DNA from: Stenotrophomonas sp. NA06056
Lineage (GTDB): Bacteria; Pseudomonadota; Gammaproteobacteria; Xanthomonadales; Xanthomonadaceae
Assembly: GCF_013364355.1 (NCBI RefSeq)
Contig: NZ_CP054931.1
Coordinates: 3,100,001-3,164,000 of the forward strand
DNA: 64,000 bases
Direction: 5' to 3'
A program made the position numbers and the translations under genes. The notes below the pieces were generated by a model, which saw nothing but the letters and a program-made list of their open reading frames with translations, was not told the origin of the DNA and searched no databases. Below are positions 35,971-44,265 of this stretch, one piece after another (position 1 is the stretch's first letter; each line of letters starts with the position of its first letter).

Positions 35971-35989
35971 ATCCCGGGAGGAACGCTTG

Positions 35990-36856
35990 ATGAACAACCC
36001 TGTACGCAGAACCGTGGCCCTTGCACTCCTGTTGCTCACTGCCCTGCCCGTTCTCGCAGGCGAAGCCGCCGCCGCGCAGAAGCCCATCGCAGTGCAGATG
36101 TATTCACTGCGCAATGCCGGTTCGCTCGACCAGCAGTTGAAGATCGTCCACGACGCGGGCGTGCACGCGGTGGAAACAGTGGGCACGCAGGGCGTCAGTG
36201 CCACCGAACTCAAGCAGCTGCTGGACCGGTATTCGATCAAGGCGATTTCGTCACACGTGGCACTGGCTGAACTGCGCAAGGACCTGGACGGCGTGGTGGC
36301 GTTCAACCGCTCGATCGGCAACACCATGCTGGTGGTGCCTTACCTGGATGCGAAGGATCGGCCGGCCGATGCCGCAGGGTGGACCGCACTGGGCCAGGAA
36401 CTGGGCCGCATCGCGAAGCAGGTGCGTACCAAAGGCATGCGCCTGGCCTACCACAACCACGACTTCGAGCTGGTCGACGTCGATGGCAAGACAGGCCTGG
36501 AACTGCTGTTCGCAGCCGCAGGACCCGACCTGCTGACCGAACTGGACCTGGCCTGGGTGGCGCGCTCCGGGCACAACCCGGCGGTGATGCTGGGCAAGTT
36601 CCGCGGCCGCCTGTTCGCGGTGCACGCCAAGGACAATGCTCCGCAGGGCCAGGCCGAAGACGAGGATGGTTTTGCCGCCGTCGGCCAGGGCGTACTGGAC
36701 TGGAACGCGATCCTGCCGGCCGCATCCGCTGCCGGCGTGCAGTGGTACATCCTCGAACACGACCAGCCGCGTGATCCGGCCAAGGTGATCCAGACCGGCG
36801 CGGACTACCTGCGTGAACACCTGACCGTCAGCCCGCCCGCCAGCGCACAGCACTAG
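35990..36856 (+). CDS. Exported xylose isomerase-like TIM-barrel protein
   Basis: 288 residues with a clear signal peptide (about 1-28, ending AAAA), so periplasmic. The barrel motifs VQMYSLRNAGSLDQQL, HAVETVG, GMRLAYHNHDFEL, LTELDLAWVARSG and LFAVHAKDNAP match the sugar phosphate isomerase/epimerase family. A periplasmic location fits action on 3-keto-glycosides before uptake, as suggested for homologues that cleave 3-keto-glycosidic bonds. GGGAGGAA precedes ATG 35990. Confidence 0.87.
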   Translation: MNNPVRRTVALALLLLTALPVLAGEAAAAQKPIAVQMYSLRNAGSLDQQLKIVHDAGVHAVETVGTQGVSATELKQLLDRYSIKAISSHVALAELRKDLDGVVAFNRSIGNTMLVVPYLDAKDRPADAAGWTALGQELGRIAKQVRTKGMRLAYHNHDFELVDVDGKTGLELLFAAAGPDLLTELDLAWVARSGHNPAVMLGKFRGRLFAVHAKDNAPQGQAEDEDGFAAVGQGVLDWNAILPAASAAGVQWYILEHDQPRDPAKVIQTGADYLREHLTVSPPASAQH

Positions 36857-36874
36857 CCTGCAAAGGAGCCCCTC

Positions 36875-37171
36875 ATGAAGACGATGTTGAAACTGGCGGC
36901 AATGCTGTGCGGTGCGACGCTTGCCACCACCGCCTGGTGCAAGGATGACCCCGCCGCCGGTGCCAAGCTCTACACCGCCAACTGCACGGCCTGCCATGGC
37001 GCCGATCGTGCCGGCATGCCGGGCGCGTTCCCGGCGCTCACCGACATCAGCAAGCGGCTGGATGCCGCGCAGATCAAGGACAAGATCAGGAAGGGCGGCG
37101 GACTGATGCCGCCCTTCGCCCAGCTGTCGCAACAGGAGATCGACGACCTCGCCAGCTACCTGGCAAAGTAG
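36875..37171 (+). CDS. Small c-type cytochrome, electron acceptor candidate for the GMC dehydrogenase
   Basis: 98 residues with a signal peptide (1-22) and one haem site CTACH (Cys37, Cys40, His41). Met78 in GGGLMPPF is the expected sixth ligand. It is a class I cytochrome c. It is the last gene of the plus-strand arm, opposite the minus-strand dehydrogenase genes, and would carry electrons from the periplasmic dehydrogenase to the respiratory chain. Confidence 0.9.
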   Translation: MKTMLKLAAMLCGATLATTAWCKDDPAAGAKLYTANCTACHGADRAGMPGAFPALTDISKRLDAAQIKDKIRKGGGLMPPFAQLSQQEIDDLASYLAK

Positions 37172-37181
37172 TCGCCTGGTG

Positions 37182-37940
37182 TTACAGCTCGCGCACCCAG
37201 ATGTTGCGGTAGCTGACCTTGGAATCATGCTCCTGCAGATGGATCGGCGCGCACGCATGCGGCGAATATGAGGGCGCACCGATGTACTCGGTCCTGCCCG
37301 CCAGCACGGTGTCGTCCTGCACCAGCACGCCGTTGTGCAGGACGGTGATGCGCGCGGGCGAGATGAGCCCGCCGCCCGACGAGAAACGCGGGGCCTTCCA
37401 CACGATGTCGTAAACCTGCCATTGCCCCGGCGCGCGCGAGGCGTTCACCAACGGCATGGCCTGCTTGTAGATGGAGCCGGCCTGGCCGTTGGCATAGGTG
37501 GGGTTGTTGTAGCTGTCGAGCACCTGCAGCTCATAAAGCTCCTGCAGGAAGATGCCGCTGTTGCCCCGGTTCTGGCCGTCGAAGCCCTTGGTTTTGACAG
37601 GCGTGCGCCATTCGACATGCAGCTGGATGTCGCAGAAGCGCTGCTTGCTGCGGATGCCCTTGCTGCCCGGCACGATGGTCATGGCGCCGTCGGCGACGGT
37701 CCAGGGTACGCGACCGCCCTGCTCGGACTCCCAGCGCGAAAGATCCTTGCCATCGAACAACACGATCGCGTCGGAAGGCGCTTTGCCCGGAGGCGTCGCC
37801 ACGGCTGCCGGCACCGGCGTCCACACCTCGGTCTTCTTCGGGTCGCGCGCGGGATCGATGTCGGCCTGCGCGAACGCAGGTGCGGCGGCCAGCACGCCGG
37901 CGGCGATCAACAGTGGCTTGAGCATCGGAGTGCGCTCCAT
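37182..37940 (-). CDS. DUF1080 (3-keto-disaccharide hydrolase-type) exported protein
   Basis: 252 residues: signal peptide (about 1-24) and a concanavalin-like DUF1080 domain, seen in IVLFDGKDLSRWE, WTVADGAMTIVPG, FCDIQLHVEWRTP, GQNRGNSGIFLQELYELQVLDSY and IHLQEHDSKVSYRNIWVREL. DUF1080 proteins are reported to cleave 3-keto-glycosides. I start at ATG 37940, which shares a base with the upstream stop (TGATG). ATG 37925 is the alternative. It ends 10 bp from the convergent cytochrome gene. Confidence 0.87.
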   Translation of the reverse strand: MERTPMLKPLLIAAGVLAAAPAFAQADIDPARDPKKTEVWTPVPAAVATPPGKAPSDAIVLFDGKDLSRWESEQGGRVPWTVADGAMTIVPGSKGIRSKQRFCDIQLHVEWRTPVKTKGFDGQNRGNSGIFLQELYELQVLDSYNNPTYANGQAGSIYKQAMPLVNASRAPGQWQVYDIVWKAPRFSSGGGLISPARITVLHNGVLVQDDTVLAGRTEYIGAPSYSPHACAPIHLQEHDSKVSYRNIWVREL

Positions 37941-38515
37941 CAGCTGGTTCCCCACGCAGGTGTGCCGGGGGTATAGGCCAGGTCGCCGTCATAGCGGCCC
38001 GGCACGGCAACGTACTGAAGCACGCCGGTCGCGCCGACTTTGGATGTGAAGAAGCCGAAGATGGCCAGCTGCTTGATCATCGTGAAGTAATGCGGCATCG
38101 CTTCGCCCTCTTCAGGAGTGCCGGTCTCGGTCACATCGGCATGGCGTGCCTTGGCTTCTGCGTCCAGACCACGCAGCAGTTCGGTGCGGGCCTCCGGCGT
38201 GAGCGACACGAAGCGACCACCGGCGCGCGTGTCGATGTCGGCCAGGCCGGCGCGGAAGGTCGCCTGCTGCCGGGCGGTGTAGCAGTCGCTGACGAACGTC
38301 GCCATGAACGCGCCGGCACCCGCGTCCTTCGCGCCTGGCGTCCGTGTCCTCGGCAGGATGGTTTCGGCGATCTCGTCCAAGGTGCCGATATCGGCGTCGG
38401 AGAACGCAGGCATTGCCCCGGCAGCCGGCACCTTGCCCTGCACCAGCGCAGGCAGGCCCACCATCGCTGCGCCGGTGGCGGCGACAATCATCTTCAGCAG
38501 TTCGCGGCGATCCAT
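37940..38515 (-). CDS. Gluconate 2-dehydrogenase subunit 3-family (GMC dehydrogenase small subunit)
   Basis: 191 residues beginning MDRRELLKMIVAATGAAMVG, a signal-like start of the twin-arginine type although the pair is Arg-Arg-Glu rather than the full motif. The body (FSDADIGTLDEIAETILPRTRTPGA, then FVSDCYTA) matches the gamma/hitch-hiker subunit of membrane or periplasmic FAD dehydrogenases. In known systems this subunit helps export the large subunit, which lacks its own signal. Both ends are coupled by TGATG overlaps. Confidence 0.88.
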   Translation of the reverse strand: MDRRELLKMIVAATGAAMVGLPALVQGKVPAAGAMPAFSDADIGTLDEIAETILPRTRTPGAKDAGAGAFMATFVSDCYTARQQATFRAGLADIDTRAGGRFVSLTPEARTELLRGLDAEAKARHADVTETGTPEEGEAMPHYFTMIKQLAIFGFFTSKVGATGVLQYVAVPGRYDGDLAYTPGTPAWGTS

Positions 38516-40200
38516 CACAGGTTCCCCGCTTTCAGTTCGCGCACGGCGTGGTCGGCCGCGCGCGCGGTCAGCGCCATGTAGGTCAACGAAGGATTCACGC
38601 AGGCGCTGGAGGTCATGCACGCACCGTCGGTGACATAGACGTTGGGCGCATCCCAGACCTGGTTGTGTGCATTCAGTACGGAGCTTCTGCGGTCACGTCC
38701 CATCCGCGCGGTTCCCATTTCGTGGATACCCTTGCCCGGCGCGTAGTCGCTGTCGTGCATCTTCACGTCCTTGACACCCGCCGCCTCCAGCATCTCGGCC
38801 GCATCGGCGGCCATGTCCTTGCGCATCGCCAGTTCGTTGGCGCGCATGGCGACGTCCATCGCCAGCACCGGCAGCCCCCACTTGTCCTTGCGCTCCCGGT
38901 CCAGGCGGATCGTGTTGTCGTGGTGCGGCAGCATCTCGCCGAAGCCGGTCATACCGATGCGCCAGTCACCGGGCACGGTCAGTGCCTCCTTCAGATCCGC
39001 ACCGATGTTCAACTCGGCGATCTCGCGCGACCAGCCGGTGCGGCTGGCACCGCCCTGGTAGCCGAACCCGCGCAGGTAGCCGCGCTTGTCGGCGGCGACG
39101 TTGCGGAACCGTGGAATGTAGAAGCCACACGGACGGCGGCCGAAGTAGTACTTGTCCTCGTAGCCCTCGACCCGGCCGGAAGCACCTGCACCGAAATGAT
39201 GGTCCATCACGTTGTGCCCGAGCTCGCCCGACGAAGAGCCCAGTCCCCCCTCCCAGACATCGGTGGCCGAGTTCATCAGCAGCCACGTCGAGTTGAAGGA
39301 GGATGCGTTGAGAAAGATCACCTTGGCCGTGTACTGGTAGGTCTGGCCGGTTTCGGCATCGATGACCTCCACGCCCCGCGCACGCTTGCGGTCCTTGTCG
39401 TACAGCACTTCCTTGACGATCGAGAACGGCCGCAGCGTCAGATTGCCGGTCTTCATTGCCGCCGGCAGCGTTGCCGCCTGGGTCGAGAAGTAGGCACCGA
39501 AGGGACAGCCCAGGATGCACTTGTTGCGGTACTGGCAGTTGACACGCCCCTGTTCGGGCATGGGCTTGGTGATGTTGGCAGTGCGCGAGTGGATCATATG
39601 GCGCGTTCCACCAAAGGCCTTCTTGATCCGCGCGGCCACGTCCTTCTCGACGATGTTCAATGGAATCGGCGGCAGGAACTCGCCATCCGGCAACACATCC
39701 AACCCTTCGCGCGTGCCAGCGATGCCGGCGAACTTCTCCACATGGTCGTACCAGGGCGCGATGTCGGCATAGCGGATCGGCCAGTCGGCGGCGATGCCGT
39801 CCTTGAGATTCGCCTCGAAGTCGAGGTCGGAGAAGCGATAGCTCTGCCGGCCCCACATCAACGAGCGGCCACCGACGTGGTAACCACGGAACCAATCGAA
39901 TCGCTTGGTCTCGATGTAAGGCGACTCCTGTTCGTCAGCCCACATGCCCTGCAGATTCTCGGCCAGAGCGTAGTCGCGCATCAGCACCGGAAAGTCTGCC
40001 TTCATCGCCTGTGTAGGCCGATTGCGATGCGGGAAATCCCACGGCTCCTTCATCGCATTGACGTAGTCCTTGACGTGTTCGATGTTGCGTCCGCGCTCCA
40101 ACATCAGCACCTTGAGGCCCTTCTCGGTCAGCTCCTTCGCCGCCCAACCGCCACTGATTCCCGAGCCAACAACGATGGCGTCGTAATGATTATCTGCCAT
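38515..40200 (-). CDS. GMC-family FAD dehydrogenase large subunit (probable glycoside 3-dehydrogenase)
   Basis: 561 residues without an own signal peptide, as usual for the large subunit co-exported with a subunit 3. FAD-binding AIVVGSGISGGWAAKEL is at 8-24. A Cys cluster C222-x5-C228-x3-C232 in NCQYRNKCILGCPFGA resembles the iron-sulfur ligand region of FAD-GDH/fructose dehydrogenase large subunits. The GMC C-terminal site is present (IHEMGTARMG, with later MTSSACVNPSLTYMALTAR). In this locus the likely reaction is oxidation of a glycoside at C3; the sugar itself is not known. Confidence 0.88.
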   Translation of the reverse strand: MADNHYDAIVVGSGISGGWAAKELTEKGLKVLMLERGRNIEHVKDYVNAMKEPWDFPHRNRPTQAMKADFPVLMRDYALAENLQGMWADEQESPYIETKRFDWFRGYHVGGRSLMWGRQSYRFSDLDFEANLKDGIAADWPIRYADIAPWYDHVEKFAGIAGTREGLDVLPDGEFLPPIPLNIVEKDVAARIKKAFGGTRHMIHSRTANITKPMPEQGRVNCQYRNKCILGCPFGAYFSTQAATLPAAMKTGNLTLRPFSIVKEVLYDKDRKRARGVEVIDAETGQTYQYTAKVIFLNASSFNSTWLLMNSATDVWEGGLGSSSGELGHNVMDHHFGAGASGRVEGYEDKYYFGRRPCGFYIPRFRNVAADKRGYLRGFGYQGGASRTGWSREIAELNIGADLKEALTVPGDWRIGMTGFGEMLPHHDNTIRLDRERKDKWGLPVLAMDVAMRANELAMRKDMAADAAEMLEAAGVKDVKMHDSDYAPGKGIHEMGTARMGRDRRSSVLNAHNQVWDAPNVYVTDGACMTSSACVNPSLTYMALTARAADHAVRELKAGNL

Positions 40201-40227
40201 GGGTCTATCACCTGGGTGGATATCGTT

Positions 40228-41118
40228 TCAGACGTCGCAGAGGCGGATCGCCTCGCGCAGCGAGCCGACGGGATCAGGCGCTGCAGGCATGAATTCCTGC
40301 GCCAGATACCCATCGAAACCGGTGTCGCGGATCGCGCGACAGATGGCGGGGTAATTCAGCTCCTGCTGGTCCCCGATCTCATGCCGTCCAGGCACGCCAG
40401 CGGTGTGGTAATGCTTGAAGCACGCGTGGTGCCTGCCGATGGTGGCGATGATGTCGCCCTCCATGATCTGCATGTGGTAGATGTCGTACAGCAGGCCGAA
40501 GTTGTCCGAGCCGAGCCGCTGGCACAGCTCCACGCCCCATGCGGAGTGGTCGCACAGGTAGTCGTGGTGATCGACCCTGGAGTTGAGCAGTTCCATCACC
40601 AGCACCACGCCGCGCCTCTCGGCATGCCCGAGGATGCGCTTGAGGCCGGCCTCGGCATTGACCATGCCGTCCTGCGGGTCCATACCGTTGCGGTTGCCGG
40701 AGAAGCAGATGAGATTGCGGTAACCGGCATCAGCGACCAGATCGATGTGTCGCGTGTAGCGCTCCACCAGCTGGTCGTGGAACTCACGGCCGGCAAAGCC
40801 CTTGGTAAGACCCAGCTCCGCGCCGTTGCACATCGAGCTGTAGACGCCATTCGCCTTCAGTGTGGGCCAGTCTTCCGGGCCGACCAGGTCGATCGCGGCG
40901 AAGCCGATGTCCTTCACCGTCGCGCAGAGCTGGGCGACTGACAGCTGCGGAAAGGTCCAGCGGGCCACGGAGTGCTTCAGGTTGCCCTTGAGTGGCGCAG
41001 TGGCTGCAAACGCAGGCAGAACGCCCGCTGCGCCAAGGCCAAGACTGCCGGCAACCGCGATGCGCAGCGCATCGCGCCGCGTGAGCCCCGGGCCCGGTCT
41101 GATCGAATGGATGGACAT
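40228..41118 (-). CDS. Exported hydroxypyruvate isomerase-like TIM-barrel protein
   Basis: 296 residues with a twin-arginine signal (LTRRDALRIAVAGSLGLGA, ending PAFAA), so probably folded before export. The barrel shows VARWTFPQLSVAQLC, IGFAAIDLVGP, NLICFSGNRNGMDP, GVVLVMELLNSRVDHHDYLCD, LLYDIYHMQIMEGD and CFKHYHTAGVPGRHEI, all of the hydroxypyruvate isomerase/AP-endonuclease-2 type. It is the first gene of the minus-strand arm and follows a copy of the LacI-type operator. It is the third protein of this fold in the locus. Confidence 0.87.
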   Translation of the reverse strand: MSIHSIRPGPGLTRRDALRIAVAGSLGLGAAGVLPAFAATAPLKGNLKHSVARWTFPQLSVAQLCATVKDIGFAAIDLVGPEDWPTLKANGVYSSMCNGAELGLTKGFAGREFHDQLVERYTRHIDLVADAGYRNLICFSGNRNGMDPQDGMVNAEAGLKRILGHAERRGVVLVMELLNSRVDHHDYLCDHSAWGVELCQRLGSDNFGLLYDIYHMQIMEGDIIATIGRHHACFKHYHTAGVPGRHEIGDQQELNYPAICRAIRDTGFDGYLAQEFMPAAPDPVGSLREAIRLCDV

Positions 41119-41167
41119 CCACCTGCCGGCCTCCCAACCGGTATCAAACGCAACGATTTCGCCGCAA

Positions 41168-41181
41168 TGCAATCGATTGCA
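41168..41181. promoter_or_regulatory. LacI-type operator core TGCAATCGATTGCA (copy 2)
   Basis: Perfect 14-bp palindrome, the same as the core of the site at 32505-32520. It is 49 bp upstream of the ATG of the minus-strand TIM-barrel gene, in an AT-richer patch. It would bring the GMC-DUF1080 arm under the LacI protein encoded 9 kb away. Confidence 0.7.
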
Positions 41182-41332
41182 CCATAGGGGAGGAAATTGT
41201 TCATTTGCAAGACGCAGTGCAAGAAAGCGGATGCTGCGGGGCACAACGTCAGGGCCGATTCCGGCGCCATCGCAACTGAGCGGCTGAAGGTGTACAGCGC
41301 ACCGTCGCTGCGGGAAGCGAACGCGCGCGGAC

Positions 41333-42205
41333 TCAGGGCATCTCGCGTGCACCCTGCGCACGGGCCAGTGCGCGCAGGTGTTGATGCCAGCGCGGCTCGA
41401 GTTCCGCATAGCTGCCGATGAGCTGCTGGAATGCTGCAGGATCTCCGCGACGGCGCAGAAGCAGCAGGGCTTGCTGACGATGGGCCTGACCATTGCCGTC
41501 CATCAGGAAGTGGACCAGGCTCCACCACGCCAGGTAATAGCCGTTCACGTGTTCTGCGACCGGCGGCCCGCTGTCCTCCACCAGTTGGCGCAGGGTGGGC
41601 AGCAGCGCATTGTCGAGGCTGGGGCGCCCGGCGGCGTCGAAGCGCAGTTGGCCCAGCCACCAGACCGGATAGCTGGCCGGGTCCGGCGCGCCCACGTGCA
41701 GCACTCTGCCCGAAAGCCGGCTGGCGCCGAAGTAGCAGGCCATGCCTTCGTTCATCCAGCGTCGCGGCGCCAGCCCACTGGCTTCGGCCAGCAGTTGGTG
41801 GGTCACTTCATGCAGCATCCACTGATGTGGCGCATCGCCCTCGCCCGGGTAGGCAAAGGCATGGGGCCGACGGTAGTACGCCTCGGCCCATGGACTGCTG
41901 CGGTTGTGTGCTTTGAAGTCGACCTGATCGCGATACAGCACCAATTGGAAGGGCCCAGCGGTGCCCTGCTGTCACACGGTCATCGCATAGGACCGATGCA
42001 GCGCCTCTGCGGCCATGCCGACCGCAGCGGTCTGTTCGGGGGTTGCCGCGCTGTGGATGACGAAATGCGGTGTGCGCGTCATCGTCGCAGGCAGGCCGGG
42101 CGGCGCGGCCGTAGGTGCTTCGTGCTGACCACCGCCGCTACCGGCGTCGCCGCAGCCGCCGAGAATCAGCAGCAGGGCCACGGCGGCAATGCGGAAGGGC
42201 ATCAT
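41333..42205 (-). pseudogene. Lipoprotein with HExxH motif (DUF1570-like), interrupted by in-frame TGA
   Basis: A 291-codon frame on the minus strand is intact except for a TGA at 41974-41972. Upstream lies a lipoprotein signal (LLLILGGCG) and a RTPHFVIHSAATPEQTAAVGMAAEALHRSYAMTV segment. In the same frame after TGA come QLVLYRDQVDFKAHNRSS and HEVTHQLLAEASG (HExxH zinc motif), WMNEGMACYFG and a helical tail. The two parts together match DUF1570-like peptidase lipoproteins in order and length. No frame change is needed, so a point nonsense mutation is the simplest reading, for example CGA to TGA. Translation from 41944 alone (TTG) would lack a signal. Confidence 0.75.
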
Positions 42206-42223
42206 GTGCGCCCACGCTACAAC

Positions 42224-42262
42224 AAAAAACCCCGGCAGGCGCTGGGCCTTGCCGGGGTTCTG
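42224..42262 (-). terminator. Rho-independent terminator of ssb
   Basis: On the minus strand the stem CCCCGGCA (42257-42250) pairs with TGCCGGGG (42237-42230), followed by TTTTTTG. It lies 22 bp after the ssb stop and before the lipoprotein start. Confidence 0.85.
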
Positions 42263-42283
42263 CAGGCCGGAGCCTGGCGGGAA

Positions 42284-42859
42284 TCAGAACGGAATATCGT
42301 CGTCAGCGAAGTCGTCCATCGGCGGCGCCGACTGCTGCGGCTGCTGCTGCGGACGCTGCTGGCCGTAGCCGCCGCCTTGGTTGCCGCCCTGGTTGTAACC
42401 ACCGCCCTGGCCGCCACGCGCGTTGCCGCCGCCACCGCCGCCGTACTCCTGGCGCGGGGCCTGCTGGCGCTGCGGACGCTCGCCGCCGCCGAAGTTGCCA
42501 CCACCGCCGCCACCGCCGCCTTCACCGCGGCCGCCCAGCATCTGCATTTCGTCGGCAATGATGTCGGTGGAGTACTTCTCCACGCCGTCCTGACCGGTGT
42601 ACTTGTCGTAACGCAGGCTGCCTTCGACGTACACCGAGCTGCCCTTGCGCAGGTACTCACCCGCAATTTCGCCGAGCTTGCCGAAGAACACCACGCGGTG
42701 CCACTCGGTACGCTCCTGCTGGTTGCCATCCTTGTCCTTGCGGACGCTGGTGGTGGCAAGGCTGATGCGGGTGATCGCCATGCCGCCCTGGGTGTACTTC
42801 ACGTCCGGGTCGTTGCCGAGGTTGCCGACCAGGATGACTTTGTTGATGCCGCGCGCCAT
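42284..42859 (-). CDS. ssb: Single-stranded DNA-binding protein
   Basis: 191 residues: OB-fold ([67 protein letters not shown]), a Gly/Gln-rich disordered linker and the acidic C-terminal tip [10 protein letters not shown] that recruits partner proteins. Binds ssDNA in replication and repair. Length is normal for the family. It is followed by a strong terminator. Confidence 0.97.
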   Translation of the reverse strand: MARGINKVILVGNLGNDPDVKYTQGGMAITRISLATTSVRKDKDGNQQERTEWHRVVFFGKLGEIAGEYLRKGSSVYVEGSLRYDKYTGQDGVEKYSTDIIADEMQMLGGRGEGGGGGGGGNFGGGERPQRQQAPRQEYGGGGGGNARGGQGGGYNQGGNQGGGYGQQRPQQQPQQSAPPMDDFADDDIPF

Positions 42860-43140
42860 AGGTACCTTCGTCCGTTGTCCAAGGGCAGGCCGCCAGTGAT
42901 AGCACGTCCCCGGCCGGGGGTGCAGAGCGCTGGGGTCGCCCCCGGGAAATTTGGGGGATGCAAGAACGGGCCATCTTACCATCCCCTTGGCCGGCACCTG
43001 GGTCAGGAAAGCTCCCAGCCAGGGCCGGAATCGGACCCGAAGCCCTGTCGCAGGGGCCTGCGCGCACCCTGCCCTGGCACCGGCGCCAGCCCAATGGCGC
43101 CGCATGGCATCATTCCCCGATCATCCCCCTTCCGGCCCCC

Positions 43141-44172
43141 ATGACCATCAAAGGCAAAGCCACCTCCCTGGACATCGCCCACCTGGCCGGGGTCTCCCAG
43201 CCCACGGTGTCGCGGGCCCTGCGCGGCAGCCCGATGGTCAACGCCGAGACCCGCGAGCGCATCCTGCGCATCGCCCGCGAGCTGAACTACAAGGTCGACA
43301 AGAACGCCTCCAGCCTGCGCCTGCGCAATGCCGGCACCCTTGCCCTGCTGTTCTTCGAGGACCCGACCAATGACGATTCGCTGATCAACCCCTTCTTCCA
43401 CTCGATGCTGGGGTCGATCACCCGTGCCTGCGCGCTGCACGGGCAGGACCTGCTGGTGTCCTTCCAGCAGCTGTCCACCGACTGGCAGGCCGATTACGAA
43501 GACAGCAACAAGGCCGATGGCATCATCCTGCTCGGCTATGGCGACTACCACGAGTCGCGCGACCGACTGCAGCGGCTGGTGGAGCAAGGCACCCACTTCG
43601 TGCGCTGGGGGGCGGCGCTGCCCGGCCAGCCGGGCGTGTCGATCGGCAGCGACAATTTCCAGGGCGGACATGACATTACTGCTCACCTGCTGCAACAGGG
43701 CTGCCGCCGCATCGCCTTCCTCGGCCATGCGTCCAGCCATTACCCGGAATTCGAGGAGCGCTATCGCGGCCACGTCGAAGCGCTGCGTGCGCACGGCCTG
43801 GTCGCCGACCCGGCGCTGCAGCACGATGCCATCACCACCGAGGCGTCCGGACACGAGGCCTGCCTGGCGCTGCTGGCCCAGGACCGCTCCATCGATGCGG
43901 TCTGCGCCGCCAGCGACCTGATTGCCATCGGCGCGGTGCGCGCCCTGCGCGATCAGGGCCTGCGGGTGCCGCAGGACGTGGCGGTGACCGGCTTCGACGA
44001 CATCCCGCTGGCGGCCTCGGTGTCGCCGCCACTGACCACCGTGCAGCAGGACACCAAGCAGGCCGGCCAGCTGCTGGTGGAGAAGCTGCTGGCGCTGATC
44101 GGCCGGCAGCCGGTGGAAGGCCAGAGCATTCCGGTGAAGCTGGTGGTGCGGGAATCGTCGCTGCGCGCGTAG
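43141..44172 (+). CDS. LacI-family transcriptional regulator
   Basis: 343 residues: LDIAHLAGVSQPTVSRALRGSPMVNAETRERI head, hinge NASSLRLRNAGTLALLF, then a sugar-binding-type domain (NPFFHSMLGSITRACALHGQDLLVSFQQLS, AVCAASDLIAIGAVRALRD, VAVTGFDDIPLAASVSPPLTTV). No metabolic gene lies next to it. The alpha-glucan locus 10 kb to the right contains an unassigned LacI-like palindrome (TACGTA centre), so this could be its repressor, but that is an inference from proximity only. Confidence 0.88.
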   Translation: MTIKGKATSLDIAHLAGVSQPTVSRALRGSPMVNAETRERILRIARELNYKVDKNASSLRLRNAGTLALLFFEDPTNDDSLINPFFHSMLGSITRACALHGQDLLVSFQQLSTDWQADYEDSNKADGIILLGYGDYHESRDRLQRLVEQGTHFVRWGAALPGQPGVSIGSDNFQGGHDITAHLLQQGCRRIAFLGHASSHYPEFEERYRGHVEALRAHGLVADPALQHDAITTEASGHEACLALLAQDRSIDAVCAASDLIAIGAVRALRDQGLRVPQDVAVTGFDDIPLAASVSPPLTTVQQDTKQAGQLLVEKLLALIGRQPVEGQSIPVKLVVRESSLRA

Positions 44173-44177
44173 CCTTC

Positions 44178-44254
44178 TGTAGTGCCGAGCCATGCTCGGC
44201 AGCATGCGTAAGACGCAAGGCCATAGGCAGCCGAGCATGGGCTCGGCTCTACAG
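44178..44254. repeat. SMAG-like paired palindromic repeat
   Basis: TGTAGTGCCGAGCCATGCTCGG and CCGAGCATGGGCTCGGCTCTACA in inverted arrangement between convergent genes. Confidence 0.75.
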
Positions 44255-44265
44255 GACCTACGCCA

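Noticed and set aside
38344..40941. Plus-strand frame of 865 codons opposite the GMC dehydrogenase genes
   Set aside because: Antisense shadow of real genes; no start signal and low-complexity His/Arg-rich composition.
41972..41974. TGA considered as selenocysteine
   Set aside because: No stem-loop of the bacterial SECIS type follows at the required distance, and the codon is not in a Cys-like catalytic position.
41944..41974. Frameshift considered as the cause of the split lipoprotein gene
   Set aside because: The two parts are in the same frame (30 bases apart, ten sense codons), so a nonsense change is enough.
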